The notes: generated by a model not told the origin, from the letters alone. A stretch of DNA of 64,000 bases from an uncultured Phocaeicola sp. (GCA_944321335.1 CALUKX010000001.1:1-64000); one strand, 5' to 3'; shown: positions 1 through 10,144, numbered from the stretch's first letter. Numbers and translations: made by a program.

Positions 1-42
1 GACATAACAAAGTCTCGGCTTGGGAAAGTCGGGGCTTTGTCA

Positions 43-77
43 TAAAAAAAGAGGGTATGCATTTTGACACACCCTCT
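43..77 (-). terminator. Rho-independent terminator after the SOD-rubredoxin gene
   Basis: Read on the minus strand, AGAGGGT and ACCCTCT arms close a short loop and are followed by seven T residues. It lies just past the stop of the superoxide dismutase gene. A second, weaker stem (ACAAAG near 7 with CTTTGT near 35) lies further left and may end a gene outside the window. Confidence 0.8.
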
Positions 78-113
78 AGCCTAACAGTCACTATAAAGTG
101 ATAAAAAGTTGTA

Positions 114-848
114 TTAATCTATCGCTTTGAAAGCATCTTTATAAAGTCCGCAGATCGGACAAGTCCAATCATCCGGAATTTCTTCGAACGGAGTTCCCGG
201 AGCAATACCCGTTTCGGGTGAACCTTTCTCCGGATCATAGATATAATCGCAGGCGGTACATTCGTAGCGCTTCATCACACATCTTTCGGCTACCTTGTTC
301 CAATCGACCAGTTTCCAGAACGCATCGATGAATGCGGCACGGCGGTTGCGGTAATCGATGTAATAGGCATGTTCCCAAACGTCGATGACCAATATCGGCT
401 TCAGGCCTTTGGTGAGCGGGTTTCCTGCATTCGGTTCGGCAACGATCGACAGCTTATGCTGTTTGTCGGCTACCAACCATACCCATCCCGAACCGAACAA
501 TCCGAGGGCAGCTTTGGTAAACTGTTCCTTGAACGCATCGACGGAACCGAAATCGCGGGTCAGCAGTTCTGCCAATTTCTCCGGAATGGCGGACTGTTCG
601 GGAGTCAGCGTCTGGAAGAAGAACGTATGGTTCCACGTCTGAGCCGCATTGTTGAATATTCCACCCTCCGATTTCATCACAATTTGTTCCAGGGACATGT
701 TTTCGAACTGAGTACCCGGAATCAGTTTATTCAAATTGTCAACGTAAGTCTGCAAATGTTTTCCGTAATGGAATTCCAATGTTTCCAGACTCATGTGCGG
801 GGCAAGTGCTTCCAGTGCATAAGGGAGCTTTGGCATAGTGTGTGTCAT
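114..848 (-). CDS. Fe/Mn superoxide dismutase fused to a C-terminal rubredoxin
   Basis: The protein has 244 residues. Residues 1-190 form a complete Fe/Mn superoxide dismutase. The metal ligands are visible as His27, His74 (in AAQTWNH), Asp156 and His160 (DVWEHAYY). Gln70 in AAQTWNH is the position typical of Fe-type or cambialistic enzymes. Residues 192-244 are a full rubredoxin: CTAC at 197-200 and CPIC at 230-233 supply the four iron-binding cysteines. Free-standing family members are about 190 and 53 residues, so the lengths add up with almost no linker. The role is cytoplasmic superoxide removal; the rubredoxin could carry electrons to or from the dismutase or to partners, which is inference. 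An internal ATG at codon 192 (bases 275-273) is where a free rubredoxin would start, so separate translation of that domain is possible. Monocistronic, with its own terminator. Confidence 0.93.
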   Translation of the reverse strand: MTHTMPKLPYALEALAPHMSLETLEFHYGKHLQTYVDNLNKLIPGTQFENMSLEQIVMKSEGGIFNNAAQTWNHTFFFQTLTPEQSAIPEKLAELLTRDFGSVDAFKEQFTKAALGLFGSGWVWLVADKQHKLSIVAEPNAGNPLTKGLKPILVIDVWEHAYYIDYRNRRAAFIDAFWKLVDWNKVAERCVMKRYECTACDYIYDPEKGSPETGIAPGTPFEEIPDDWTCPICGLYKDAFKAID

Positions 849-1026
849 AGTCGTATTATTTTAAATGGTTTATAATAAAATAACATACTGTCGTACCAAA
901 TTGTTTCCCGGAAACCGATAAAAATAAAATAGTTCCCCGAAATCCGAAACCCGTATCTGTTCGGGCCGGTTCCTGTCCGATGTCCTATCCGTTTCGAAAG
1001 CTTTTCAAAACAAGTTCAAAACTCAT

Positions 1027-1623
1027 TTAAAGACGTTTCAAAGCCAGCTTGATAACCTTCTCTACCGGAGCGTCGGGCTCTTCCTTCAGAATAGCCGACA
1101 CCACCTTCTGCGAAGGAGCCTGTGCAAATCCCAACATGGTAAGTGCCGCAACTGCCTCTTCGAAGATTTCGGTATTGGCCGATGCCACCAACGACGAAAC
1201 GGTGGCACCCGAATCGATACCGGTGCTTGCAATCTTATCCTTCAGATCGACAATGATGCGTTGGGCTGTTTTCAGACCGATGCCTTTCACCGTTTTCAGC
1301 AACTTATCGTTTCCACTGCTGATGACATTGCACAATTCGGCCGGTGTGAGGGCCGACAGAATCATGCGGGCCGTGTTCCCTCCGATGCCTGAAACTGAAA
1401 TAAGCTGCAGGAATAACTCGCGTTCCTGTTTGGTAGCGAAGCCATAAAGCACGTATGCGTCTTCGCGGATGCCTTCGTAGATATAAAGTTTCACCTCCTT
1501 CTTCCCCTGAATAGCCGAATAGGTGTTGAGCGAAACATTGACGCCATATCCTACACCGTTACATTCCACTACCGCCAGGGCGGGGGTGATTTCAGTAAGT
1601 TCTCCTTTTAGATATTCGATCAT
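1027..1623 (-). CDS. ruvA: Holliday junction branch migration protein RuvA
   Basis: The 198 residues match the usual RuvA length. RuvA binds four-way DNA junctions as a tetramer and loads the RuvB motor during recombination and repair. The N-terminal OB-fold starts MIEYLKGEL. Two helix-hairpin-helix motifs are visible: [14 protein letters not shown] near residue 80 and [15 protein letters not shown] near residue 113. The C-terminal RuvB-contact domain ([16 protein letters not shown]) follows a short linker. No ruvB or ruvC is adjacent. The gene is divergent from ddh. A TAATTTTG box on the minus strand at 1653-1646 is a possible -7 element, but I see no convincing -33 partner. Confidence 0.95.
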   Translation of the reverse strand: MIEYLKGELTEITPALAVVECNGVGYGVNVSLNTYSAIQGKKEVKLYIYEGIREDAYVLYGFATKQERELFLQLISVSGIGGNTARMILSALTPAELCNVISSGNDKLLKTVKGIGLKTAQRIIVDLKDKIASTGIDSGATVSSLVASANTEIFEEAVAALTMLGFAQAPSQKVVSAILKEEPDAPVEKVIKLALKRL

Positions 1624-1717
1624 AATTTTGCTATTAAATTTACTACAAAATTAGGTAATAGACGTCAAATCCTTACGAAAATGTGCGATATTTTTTAAAA
1701 CATACTATCGAAGTTCG

Positions 1718-1746
1718 TTTGGAATCGGTCTAATTGCGTATATTTG
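1718..1746 (+). promoter_or_regulatory. Bacteroidetes-type promoter of ddh
   Basis: TTTG at 1718-1721 and TATATTTG at 1739-1746 are 17 bases apart. This matches the -33 TTTG / -7 TAnnTTTG consensus of the main sigma factor in this phylum. The ddh start codon is 25 bases downstream. Confidence 0.7.
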
Positions 1747-1771
1747 TCAATCAAATAATTTTTTAAGAAAT

Positions 1772-2671
1772 ATGAAGAAAATTAGAGCTGCCGTAGTTGG
1801 TTACGGAAACATTGGTAAGTTTACATTGGAAGCGTTGGAAGCAGCGCCTGATTTTGAAGTTGCTGGTATCGTGCGTCGTAACGGTGCAGAAAACAAACCG
1901 GCTGAATTGGCTGACTATCCTGTTGTGAAAGATATCAAGGAATTGAAGGATGTGGATGTAGCTATCCTGGCTACTCCGACCCGTAGCGTAGAAAAGTATG
2001 CAAAAGAAATCCTTGCTTTGGGTATCAATACAGTAGATAGTTTCGATATCCACACTCAGATTACTTCATTGCGCCGTACTTTGGGTGAAACAGCAAAGGC
2101 TCACAATGCGGTTTCTATCATCGCTGCAGGTTGGGACCCGGGAAGTGACTCTGTAGTCCGTTCTTTGCTCGAAGCTATCGCTCCGAAGGGTATCACTTAT
2201 ACTAACTTCGGTCCGGGCCGCAGTATGGGACACTCTGTAGCTGTCCGTGCCATCGCCGGTGTGAAGGATGCGTTGTCAATGACTATTCCTGTAGGTACCG
2301 GTATCCACCGTCGTATGGTTTACGTGGAACTGGAAGAAGGTGCTGATTTCAAGACAGTGGAAGCTGCCATCAAGAGTGATGCTTACTTCGTAAACGACGA
2401 AACTCACGTTATCCAGGTTCCTTGTGTAGACGACTTGAATGACGTTGGTCACGGTGTGAACTTGGTTCGCAAGGGTGTTTCCGGAAAGACTCACAACCAG
2501 TTGTTCGAATTCGACATGAAGATCAACAACCCGGCTTTGACAGCTCAGGTATTGGTTTGTGTAGCCCGTGCTTCCATGAAACAGCAGCCGGGTTGCTATA
2601 CCATGATTGAAGTTCCGGTAATCGACCTCTTGGCCGGCGACCGCGAAGAACTGATCGCTCATTTGGTATAA
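1772..2671 (+). CDS. ddh: meso-Diaminopimelate D-dehydrogenase
   Basis: This NADPH-dependent enzyme makes meso-2,6-diaminopimelate from tetrahydrodipicolinate in one step, feeding lysine and peptidoglycan synthesis in the cytoplasm. The 299 residues open with a Rossmann fold (MKKIRAAVVGYGNIGKFTLEAL). The segments DSFDIH, AAGWDPGSDSV and FGPGRSMGHSVAVRAI are characteristic of the family. The length is usual for it. The gene is monocistronic, with a promoter 25 bases upstream and a terminator downstream. Confidence 0.95.
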   Translation: MKKIRAAVVGYGNIGKFTLEALEAAPDFEVAGIVRRNGAENKPAELADYPVVKDIKELKDVDVAILATPTRSVEKYAKEILALGINTVDSFDIHTQITSLRRTLGETAKAHNAVSIIAAGWDPGSDSVVRSLLEAIAPKGITYTNFGPGRSMGHSVAVRAIAGVKDALSMTIPVGTGIHRRMVYVELEEGADFKTVEAAIKSDAYFVNDETHVIQVPCVDDLNDVGHGVNLVRKGVSGKTHNQLFEFDMKINNPALTAQVLVCVARASMKQQPGCYTMIEVPVIDLLAGDREELIAHLV

Positions 2672-2736
2672 TTGGTATATCCGATGTAATCCGGTAGAAT
2701 CCTGCAATAGGCGATTCTTCGGATTGGAAATATAGA

Positions 2737-2788
2737 AAGCGGATACTGTTTTTCTGATTGATTCAGAATAGTGGTGTCCGCTTTTTTG
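2737..2788 (+). terminator. Terminator after ddh
   Basis: An 11-bp stem (AAAGCGGATAC with GTGTCCGCTTT, one G-U pair) is followed by a T run. It sits between convergent ddh and the AlbA_2 gene and could serve both. Confidence 0.75.
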
Positions 2789-2848
2789 CAGGATTTCCTC
2801 AATTTGTCGGTGGTATACTTTGATAGTATTATTCCTTGCAAGTATATT

Positions 2849-4383
2849 TTATTTACATTTTCCTGTTTGAGGATTAATTACAATACGCCAATAGCCGGTC
2901 TTATCAGAACCTTCGTGAACCAAAATTCCCATATCTCTCAGGTTCTTGATGTTTTTTTCTATAGCACGTTTTGTTACACCAATTTTGTTAGCCATATTAT
3001 CAGCTGTGATTGAAGGATCAGAAATTACTAGGTCGATTATCTTTTGTGAAGTTTTACTGACTTTCTTCACTGTTTCCGATGTGTCTCCGAACATTTTTGC
3101 ATTTACACCGAACTTTTCGACCGAACTTTTACTGTTTACATCGAACTTTTTCTCCGAATCTTCTTCGTTTACGGGATTCTTCCCGAGGGTACTATTTACT
3201 CTGTTGGCCACTTCCTCCACAGGTATTCTTCCGTTTTCTCCCCAGTTCAGGTTATAAAAAGTAGTAAAGAAAGAAGCTGCTTCTGTTTGATATTGTGGTT
3301 CTTTGCCTGGTAGGAAATTAGGCAGTTTCTCCGTAAGTTCCCGCATCTTCCGTAAACCTGAGCCACGTTTCTCCATATAATCCAATTGGGTAAACATATC
3401 CGCAATGACAGGGTTACGGCGCATGGACGGTACTTTGTATATGTCTCGGTCTTGGATTTGTGTGCCATCGAGCATCGCACCGGGTGATACCAATTCTACT
3501 CGGTCATCATAGATATCAATATGTACTTCACCACCCATTACAGTGTAATCTCTATGGATTAGGTGGTTTACCAATCCTTCAAAGATTGCGCGGTCGGAGT
3601 AGTCAGGGAGATTTAGGCGATAGTTCGGCATCTTAACCCATCCGTTCATGGTGTAGTTCTTGATGAAGTCCATGCCATATTTCAGAAGCAATACAAGATT
3701 AGTCCGATGCTCTATGGAACTGATTGCATCGTCTTTATAGAGTCCTGTCCAACGGGTACAGAAAATACGTGATTGGAATACAGTACAATTGTCCACAAAC
3801 AGCAATCCGGCATTGGTCAGCTTGCCGTCAGATGTGACAAGCCCGAATGACTCCAAATACTTATCGTTCCATTCCTGATGAGTTTGTTCGCGGAAAGTGT
3901 TGGCAAGAATGATGAAAGAGTGTTTGCTGGCATCCACTTGTGTAGGGAGGGAATCCCAAGTCATGTGCGTACCCTTTAATACTAACGAAAGTAATTGTTG
4001 GGAGTTACACTCTACACTTTCATTACCTACTCGTGTATAAGCTGTACGTGTCCCGTCTTGATAATAATAAGGAGTCAGTGTTCCTGCCTTTACTTTCACT
4101 TCAAGCAGGGTATGTTTTTCATGTTCAATCGGAATAAGCTGCACATCCGGAACCGGTCAAGTCTTGCCTTTATCATTTCACTGATAAAGTCGGCATCTGC
4201 TTGTGGATTTTCCAAGCCTACAATTACCCCCTCATCGTTTACTCCATAGAACAAACTGCCACCGTCCGTATTGGCAAAAGCTGAGACGGATTTAAGCCAT
4301 GACTTTACTTTCTTTCGTTCCAGCATTTCCTTGAAATCGTAAGCCGAGCATTCCGCTATCAATGTATTGTTATGAATTTGCAT
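2849..4383 (-). pseudogene. AlbA_2/RecG-like ATP-binding regulator with C-terminal winged helix, frameshifted
   Basis: Two reading frames together make one protein of about 511 residues. The first (4383 down to about 4155) carries the AlbA_2 (Schlafen-like) domain, with the motif [19 protein letters not shown]. The second (about 4155 to 2849) continues with RecG-C/HATPase_c_4-like sequence (GLVNHLIHRDYTVMGGEVHI, YMEKRGSGLRKM) and a winged helix near the C-terminus (ANKIGVTKRAIEKNIKNL). Adding one G at the GG of 4155-4156 restores [16 protein letters not shown] across the break, so a single base is missing. A short repeat of the type KFxVNxK occurs twice before the winged helix (KKFDVNSK, EKFGVNAK). 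Such proteins are putative transcription regulators with unknown ligands. A -7 box (TATCTTTG, 4434-4427 on the minus strand) precedes the start. It may be truly broken or a sequencing error. Confidence 0.85.
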
Positions 4384-4640
4384 CGTTTCTTTTATTTGTT
4401 TGGTAATAGACTCCTGACTCTATATACAAAGATAAGAATTTATTGTGCTGTAGAAGTGCACTTGTCTTATAAAAATTAAATATCTATTCTTGTGACAAAT
4501 AAATCATTAAGTTCTTTTGTACGTTTGTATGTTGGGAGATACTCAAGAATCTTAATATTGTGACATTGTGCAGAATCCATCTTAATCTAATGTGAGTTTG
4601 AAATAAAATTAGAAAATTCCTTGCAAAAGTGATCTTATAT
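4384..4640. other. AT-rich spacer between the AlbA_2 gene and the export operon
   Basis: This spacer of 257 bases holds the -7 box of the AlbA_2 gene (TATCTTTG, minus strand 4434-4427). I see no other gene, repeat or strong terminator in it. Confidence 0.5.
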
Positions 4641-6980
4641 TTATTCAATTCTCAGGAACCGTACCGGATTGGTCCGGATGGTCTGATAGCTGCTGACTCC
4701 GATAATCACCAGGGTAAAGAGACTGATGAGAAGGAGAGGGAAGAGGAAATGCAGACAGCTGATGTCTATCCTGTATGCGAATCCTTCCAGCCAACGGCTC
4801 ATCCATATATAGGTGACAGGAGTGCTGATAAGAAAGGCAATGCTCAGATACGTGACGAACGGTCGTTCCAGCTGGAGCAATACTTGGAAAGGCGATGCTC
4901 CGTGAATCCGTCGGATGCACAGCTCTTTGAGTCTCAACCGGATGCTGTACCGGATTTGTCCGAACAGCCCGAATAATGTTAATAACAGGCTGATTGTTGC
5001 ATAGAACAAGGTAATATTTGAAAGAAGGAATGTATGTTGGTTTTGTTGGTTGAAGAAATCTACTGTTTGGCCTATATCAAATGCATTATCGGGGAAATTG
5101 GTTTCCCACTTTTTCTGTAATTTCTGCAACAAGGAGCTCAAGGATGCATGGGCTGAAGGACGGACAATCAGTACATCAAATTTATCAGTCGGTTGTTGAT
5201 AGACACTGATAGCCAAAGGGTTGACCGGTTTTCCCAAAGATTGAAGGATGATATCTTTTACAACTCCTATAATGACTTTGTCTTTCCAATAGTCGTCCTT
5301 TATATAATTGGTCATAGGTTGCCCTATCGGGCTTTCACCGGATGGTATAAATAGTTTTACAAAACGTTCATTGGCAAGCACCGGTTTAGGTGTACTTTTC
5401 ATCAGATTCTCCATTTGTGTTTTATCTAATACTTCTATTTGGTAAAAAGAAAGGAAGTCCGGACAGCAATCTATAAGTTCTACCATGTGGTATTTGTCTT
5501 TTTGTCCTGAAACTTCTGCTGCCATACCCCATGAGTTGAACCCTCCCTGGGCGGAGGTAACAGCTTCTACATCTTTCCAATTTCTGATTTCATCGGTCCA
5601 GGTTGTGATAGGAATACTACTTCCTTCAGGACTGTAGATTGTCAAATCTCCTTTAAACCGGTCTCGCGCGGATTCTGTCTTTTGCACTTGTCCTTGAATA
5701 ATCAGAAATGCGCTGAGAAGTCCTAACGAAACAGTAAACTGGAACGTTTGTAGGATTCCTGATATAAGACGCCTTTTTTTACCGGTATAGAACAGGCGGT
5801 AGTTGCTTTCTGTCAGATGGGGAATTTTCCAACTCATATAACTGGCAGGTAAGATCCCTATTAACAAGACAAATCCAATCAGCAAAGGCAGAACATTCAG
5901 GGAAAAAAGATAGTTATAGCTTAATTGTGCATTTACCAATTGGTTAAACAAAGAGATGGCATCATGCATCAATAGCAGCGATAACAGGAAAGCGATGAAA
6001 ATCATCAGAAGCGTATCGGTAAAAAGCTGTTTACGGATATCTTTCCGGCTGGCTCCCATCAATGTTTCCACTCGTAGTGTATGGAATTGTTTCAGTAGTC
6101 GGGTAAATCCCAAGTTGATATAGTTGCAGCAACCGATAACAAGAATAAGGATTGCAGCCAACAGGCCGATAATCAGTGTTTGCGGATTACGATGAAGAAA
6201 ACCATCCCCTTCCCGAAGCTGTATATCGAAGTAGGATTCCTGAAGGGATTGAGCATGATAGTGTCCGGTGCCTAATAGGGTGGGTAACTCCTCTTTGGCC
6301 AGATGCTTTCGGAAACTTTCTATGTCTGTTTCCGGATGTAGCAACAGGTAACAGTTGTTGCCAAGCCCATCTGGTAAGGCTAATAAAACATCTGCTTGTA
6401 ACGCATGCAGGCTTGATGGACGGATAATAGCTGTTACCCGAACTAATAAGGGATGCTGGAAAGCCGAAATGGTAAATGTTTTGCCTATACAATCGGTTGA
6501 CCCGAATATTTTTATAGCTGTTTTTTCTGTTAGAGCTACACAATCCGGACGAGTAAGTGTCTCTTGCAGACTTCCCTGAATTGTTTTGTAGGGGAAAAAT
6601 CGGCAGAAGGTACTGTCTACGGCAAGTACATTCTGCAAAAAGAATGTGGCTGATTCTGTGGAGGCACTTACTTTCTCTTGGTAGAGGGTGCGTAAATATG
6701 TTTTGACCTCAGGTAAGCGTGAAATAATTTGGGGTACTTCTTCCCCATAGACGTATGTATTTTCTTCTTCATTTTCCAAGATGGGCAATGTCTGGGTTAA
6801 TCGTACAATACGGTTTCTATTCGGATTATCTCCTTCAATGAATGATTCATGTAGGACGAAAGCAACCAGCAGACAGGTACAGGTAATTCCTACTGTCAGG
6901 CTGACTAAGGAGATAAAAACAAAGAGTTTGCTGTGCCACCAGCTTCGCAGAACCAGTTTTATATGTTGGGATAGAGTCAT
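4641..6980 (-). CDS. ABC transporter permease, MacB/FtsX type (second permease)
   Basis: This 779-residue protein has the duplicated FtsX layout of Bacteroidetes MacB-like permeases. There is one membrane helix near residues 18-42, a large extracytoplasmic MacB_PCD domain, three helices near 265-385, a second half starting with a helix near 410-430, another periplasmic domain, and three final helices. The conserved cytoplasmic loop before the last helices reads ELCIRRIHGASPFQVLLQL. It is the last gene of the operon, 8 bases after the ATPase. It probably pairs with the other permease as a heterodimer driven by that ATPase. The substrate cannot be told from sequence. Confidence 0.88.
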   Translation of the reverse strand: MTLSQHIKLVLRSWWHSKLFVFISLVSLTVGITCTCLLVAFVLHESFIEGDNPNRNRIVRLTQTLPILENEEENTYVYGEEVPQIISRLPEVKTYLRTLYQEKVSASTESATFFLQNVLAVDSTFCRFFPYKTIQGSLQETLTRPDCVALTEKTAIKIFGSTDCIGKTFTISAFQHPLLVRVTAIIRPSSLHALQADVLLALPDGLGNNCYLLLHPETDIESFRKHLAKEELPTLLGTGHYHAQSLQESYFDIQLREGDGFLHRNPQTLIIGLLAAILILVIGCCNYINLGFTRLLKQFHTLRVETLMGASRKDIRKQLFTDTLLMIFIAFLLSLLLMHDAISLFNQLVNAQLSYNYLFSLNVLPLLIGFVLLIGILPASYMSWKIPHLTESNYRLFYTGKKRRLISGILQTFQFTVSLGLLSAFLIIQGQVQKTESARDRFKGDLTIYSPEGSSIPITTWTDEIRNWKDVEAVTSAQGGFNSWGMAAEVSGQKDKYHMVELIDCCPDFLSFYQIEVLDKTQMENLMKSTPKPVLANERFVKLFIPSGESPIGQPMTNYIKDDYWKDKVIIGVVKDIILQSLGKPVNPLAISVYQQPTDKFDVLIVRPSAHASLSSLLQKLQKKWETNFPDNAFDIGQTVDFFNQQNQHTFLLSNITLFYATISLLLTLFGLFGQIRYSIRLRLKELCIRRIHGASPFQVLLQLERPFVTYLSIAFLISTPVTYIWMSRWLEGFAYRIDISCLHFLFPLLLISLFTLVIIGVSSYQTIRTNPVRFLRIE

Positions 6981-6988
6981 AGGTGTGA

Positions 6989-7687
6989 TTATAAAGAGGT
7001 TTCTGTAACTACTTGTCCGTCGAACAGGTTGATGATGCGGTCGGCATAGCCGGCATCGTGTTGGGAGTGGGTAACCATGATGATGGTAGTGCCTTCCTTG
7101 TTCAGTTCGGTAAGCAGTTCCATGACTTCCTTGCCGTTTTTGGAATCCAGGTTTCCGGTTGGCTCGTCGGCAAGGATGATTTTCGGGTTGGCTACCACAG
7201 CACGGGCTATGGCGACACGTTGCTGCTGACCGCCCGACAGTTGTTGCGGAAAGTGCTTTGAACGGTGGCTGATAGACATCCGCTGCATGGCTTCTTCCAC
7301 TCTCCGTTTCCGTTCGGAAGAAGGGATGCCCATGTAAAGCAGAGGCAGTTCGATGTTTTCATAGACATTCAGTTCGTCTATCAGGTTGAAGCTTTGGAAG
7401 ACGAAGCCGATGATGCCTTTCCGAAGTGCAGTACGTTTAGATTCTGGAAGCATGGCTACTTCGTTTCCTTTCAGTGTATAGGTTCCATCGGTAGGATTGT
7501 CCAGCAATCCGAGGATATTCAACAAGGTGGATTTTCCACAACCGGAAGGTCCCATGATGGCTACAAATTCGCCCTCCTTGATTTCGATACTGACGTTGTT
7601 CAAGGCCCATGTTTCCACTTCGTCAGTACGGAATACTTTCTGCAAATTATTGGTCTGGATAATCGGTGTTGATGTGGTTGTTTCCAT
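6989..7687 (-). CDS. ABC transporter ATP-binding protein, MacB/LolD family
   Basis: The 232-residue ATPase energises the two FtsX-type permeases around it. Visible motifs are the Walker A GPSGCGKST (46-54), the Q-loop FVFQSFNL, the signature LSGGQQQRVAIARA, Walker B IILADEPTGNLD and the switch histidine in IIMVTHSQHDA. Length and motif set match LolD/MacB-type cytoplasmic ATPases, which work by mechanotransmission rather than direct substrate passage. It lies between the two permease genes (66 and 8 bases away), so the three are one unit with the adaptor and the TolC protein upstream. Confidence 0.95.
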   Translation of the reverse strand: METTTSTPIIQTNNLQKVFRTDEVETWALNNVSIEIKEGEFVAIMGPSGCGKSTLLNILGLLDNPTDGTYTLKGNEVAMLPESKRTALRKGIIGFVFQSFNLIDELNVYENIELPLLYMGIPSSERKRRVEEAMQRMSISHRSKHFPQQLSGGQQQRVAIARAVVANPKIILADEPTGNLDSKNGKEVMELLTELNKEGTTIIMVTHSQHDAGYADRIINLFDGQVVTETSL

Positions 7688-7753
7688 ATTCAGTCTGTTT
7701 TTTTAATTGTTTTCTTGTTCAAGTTATTTGTCAAGTTTGAAAACGGTATGAGA

Positions 7754-10105
7754 TTATTCTGCCCGCATGATGTTTGCCGGATTGATGCGTACCGCTTTTC
7801 TTATCTGCCAGCAAAGTGTCCCTATGGTGATGAGGCTTACGATCAGCAAGGCTGTCAGGAAGATTCCGAAACCGACAGGAACTTTGACGGCAAAGTCGAG
7901 GGTATAATAGTAAATCAGCACCCACGATATCGGTAGGGCTATGACAAATGCCAGTCCCAGCATGAAGAAATATTTCTTGCTGAGTAACAAATAAAGGTCC
8001 TTTCCTGTTGCACCGTTCACTTTGCGCAAGGCGATTTCCCGATAACGTTGGCGGATATCGAAAAGGGAGAGGCCGAACAGTCCCAAGCAGGAAATGATGA
8101 CCGCCATTCCGGCAAAAAGGTTGTAAAGGGTGGCGATACGGCTCTCGGAAGCATAGACTTCCTTGATTTTGTTTTCCATAAAATCATATTCGAACTCTTC
8201 TACGCCGTAAACTTCCTTTTCGACCTTTTTCAAATATGCCAAAACTTCTTTCTCCTTACCGGGATAGAAAGCTATCTGATGGTAATTGTCGTAGGAGAAA
8301 TTGCTTACCGAAAAGGCCATCGGACGGATACCGTCGCAGATACGTCCGTCGTAATAGTCGTCGATGACACCCATGATGGGAAGTGATTCATCGGTTCCTT
8401 TCAGTTTGAGGCTTTTCCCTTGGCAGGTAGTGTATCCCAATGCTTTCATGGCTGTTTTGTTGAGCACATAGAAGGATTCAAAATCATTGAGTGAAGTACC
8501 GCTTGCATTTCGGGTGGATATTTCTCCTTCCAGAATATGCAGGCCATAGACCTGAAAGAATTTGGGAGTAGCATACCAGTTGTAGATGGGGACTACTTGA
8601 CCATCGTTTCCGATGGCTTCCAGTATATAGTCACTGGTCCCTATCCACGTGGCATCGTTTACCCAGGCTTCAATGTCGGGGCAGGCATCCAGCATCGATG
8701 CGATTTGTTGGGAACGGCTGTTACGGTTATTGCTTCCGGTGGCACGGTAATCTTCGCTTTCATTCGTCAGTTTGGCTATCAGGATGTCTTTTGTCCTGAA
8801 TCCGGGATTGGTCTGCAACATCGTGTTCAACTGCTTGTTGAAATATCCAGCCAGTACCACGAGTACAAATGTCAACGTATATTGCAGGAAGAGCAGACTC
8901 ATACGCAGGCGGATGGATTGTCTGGTATTTCCATTGGAGTGCAGATGGATGGCAGGTACTGTTTGGGTATAGGTTCTATAAGGATAGAGTGCGGATAGTA
9001 ATGGGAAAAGTATCAGTAACCCCAATGTCAGCCAGGCGTCGAACGGAGTGTATGGAAATGTTTTCTCGAAGAATCGTGCTATCGGGTGACTCGCCAGTTC
9101 GATGACTGCCCAAGCCATAATCAGGGCAGCCAGTATCAACAACAGGTTTTCCAGATAGATTTGTAGGAAAATGGCCGTGCGACTGGCTCCGAATATCTTT
9201 TTCAGGCAGTATTCGCGGCTGCGTTTCTGCATGAAAATGAGATAGAGGTTGATGAAGTTCAGCAGGCCGGTAAGCAAGAGAATGATGCAAACGACAATAA
9301 ACACACGGAGTTGCTGCGGGTTGCCGCTGTTGTAGCTTGTATCGGTGGAATGTGCCAGCCCCGACCAGTATAGGTCTTTGGCAGAAATTAGCCGGAACTG
9401 ATAGTGTCTCCAGTCGGGTGAGGCTGGATTGACAGGACGTTTCACTTGTCCGGTGGCAGCTATCTTCTGTAAATCTGCTCCAGAATTAAACTTGTAGAAT
9501 TCGATTGGCATTCTTGACCACATGGCCGGGAGCTGGGATGAAATGACAATATCGAAATTAAGAAAGGTCTTGTTTGCAGGCTCTTTCAGAATGCCTTTTA
9601 CTATCAGTTCTTTTTCGTTCGAGAACTGCAAGGTCTGTCCGATGGGGTTTGTCTTCCCGAAAAGTTTTTGGGCGAGTTCTTCTTTCAGCAAGATTGATTC
9701 AGGATTATCAAGGGACAGTTCTCCCTGCATTACTTGATGAGGGAAAAGCTTGAAATAATTGTTGTCTGTCACGATACCGTTCAACGGATACCGGTGGCCG
9801 TCTTTCAAGATAAACTCATTTCCCAAAGGAATTACAACAGCTTTGGTTTCTATCCAGTCGGGATTGATAAGAATGCTGTCCGACTGGAAGGTGAGTCCAC
9901 CCAAATAGCGGTTTCCTTCCATGTCTATTTGAATACCATAAACAGCATTCCGGTCGATGCAATGGCTGTCGACTGTGACTTCCCGATGGATGTACCGCAT
10001 CAGGATAATGCTGCATGCCAGGCTGAAGGCAAGTCCCAACAGATTGATGACCGTGTAGACACGTGCATGCAGAAGGAAACGTAAAGCGTATTTCAGTGTT
10101 TTCAT
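7754..10105 (-). CDS. ABC transporter permease, MacB/FtsX type (first permease)
   Basis: The 783 residues have the same layout as the downstream permease. An N-terminal helix (residues 14-36) is followed by a periplasmic MacB_PCD domain, helices near 268-295, 312-335 and 355-375, a second half opening near 400-422, and three C-terminal helices. The FtsX loop YREIALRKVNGATGKDLYLLLSKKYFF is clear. The two permeases are only distantly similar to each other, which suggests a heterodimer. It lies 39 bases after the adaptor gene and 66 before the ATPase. Confidence 0.88.
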   Translation of the reverse strand: MKTLKYALRFLLHARVYTVINLLGLAFSLACSIILMRYIHREVTVDSHCIDRNAVYGIQIDMEGNRYLGGLTFQSDSILINPDWIETKAVVIPLGNEFILKDGHRYPLNGIVTDNNYFKLFPHQVMQGELSLDNPESILLKEELAQKLFGKTNPIGQTLQFSNEKELIVKGILKEPANKTFLNFDIVISSQLPAMWSRMPIEFYKFNSGADLQKIAATGQVKRPVNPASPDWRHYQFRLISAKDLYWSGLAHSTDTSYNSGNPQQLRVFIVVCIILLLTGLLNFINLYLIFMQKRSREYCLKKIFGASRTAIFLQIYLENLLLILAALIMAWAVIELASHPIARFFEKTFPYTPFDAWLTLGLLILFPLLSALYPYRTYTQTVPAIHLHSNGNTRQSIRLRMSLLFLQYTLTFVLVVLAGYFNKQLNTMLQTNPGFRTKDILIAKLTNESEDYRATGSNNRNSRSQQIASMLDACPDIEAWVNDATWIGTSDYILEAIGNDGQVVPIYNWYATPKFFQVYGLHILEGEISTRNASGTSLNDFESFYVLNKTAMKALGYTTCQGKSLKLKGTDESLPIMGVIDDYYDGRICDGIRPMAFSVSNFSYDNYHQIAFYPGKEKEVLAYLKKVEKEVYGVEEFEYDFMENKIKEVYASESRIATLYNLFAGMAVIISCLGLFGLSLFDIRQRYREIALRKVNGATGKDLYLLLSKKYFFMLGLAFVIALPISWVLIYYYTLDFAVKVPVGFGIFLTALLIVSLITIGTLCWQIRKAVRINPANIMRAE

Positions 10106-10144
10106 GTGAATGATAGATGATTTTCTTGGTGTAAGAAATGCGTA

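Noticed and set aside
7..40. Hairpin at the left edge (ACAAAG...CTTTGT)
   Set aside because: Many mismatches and no T run in the window; the gene it would end lies outside, so it is not called as a terminator.
369..875. Open frames opposite the SOD gene and similar long antisense frames throughout
   Set aside because: They lie antisense to well-supported genes, have no domain motifs, and are expected shadows.
3079..3200. Repeated CCGAACTTTT words as a CRISPR-like or tandem DNA repeat
   Set aside because: They encode the short KFxVNxK repeat of the AlbA_2 protein and have no regular spacers.
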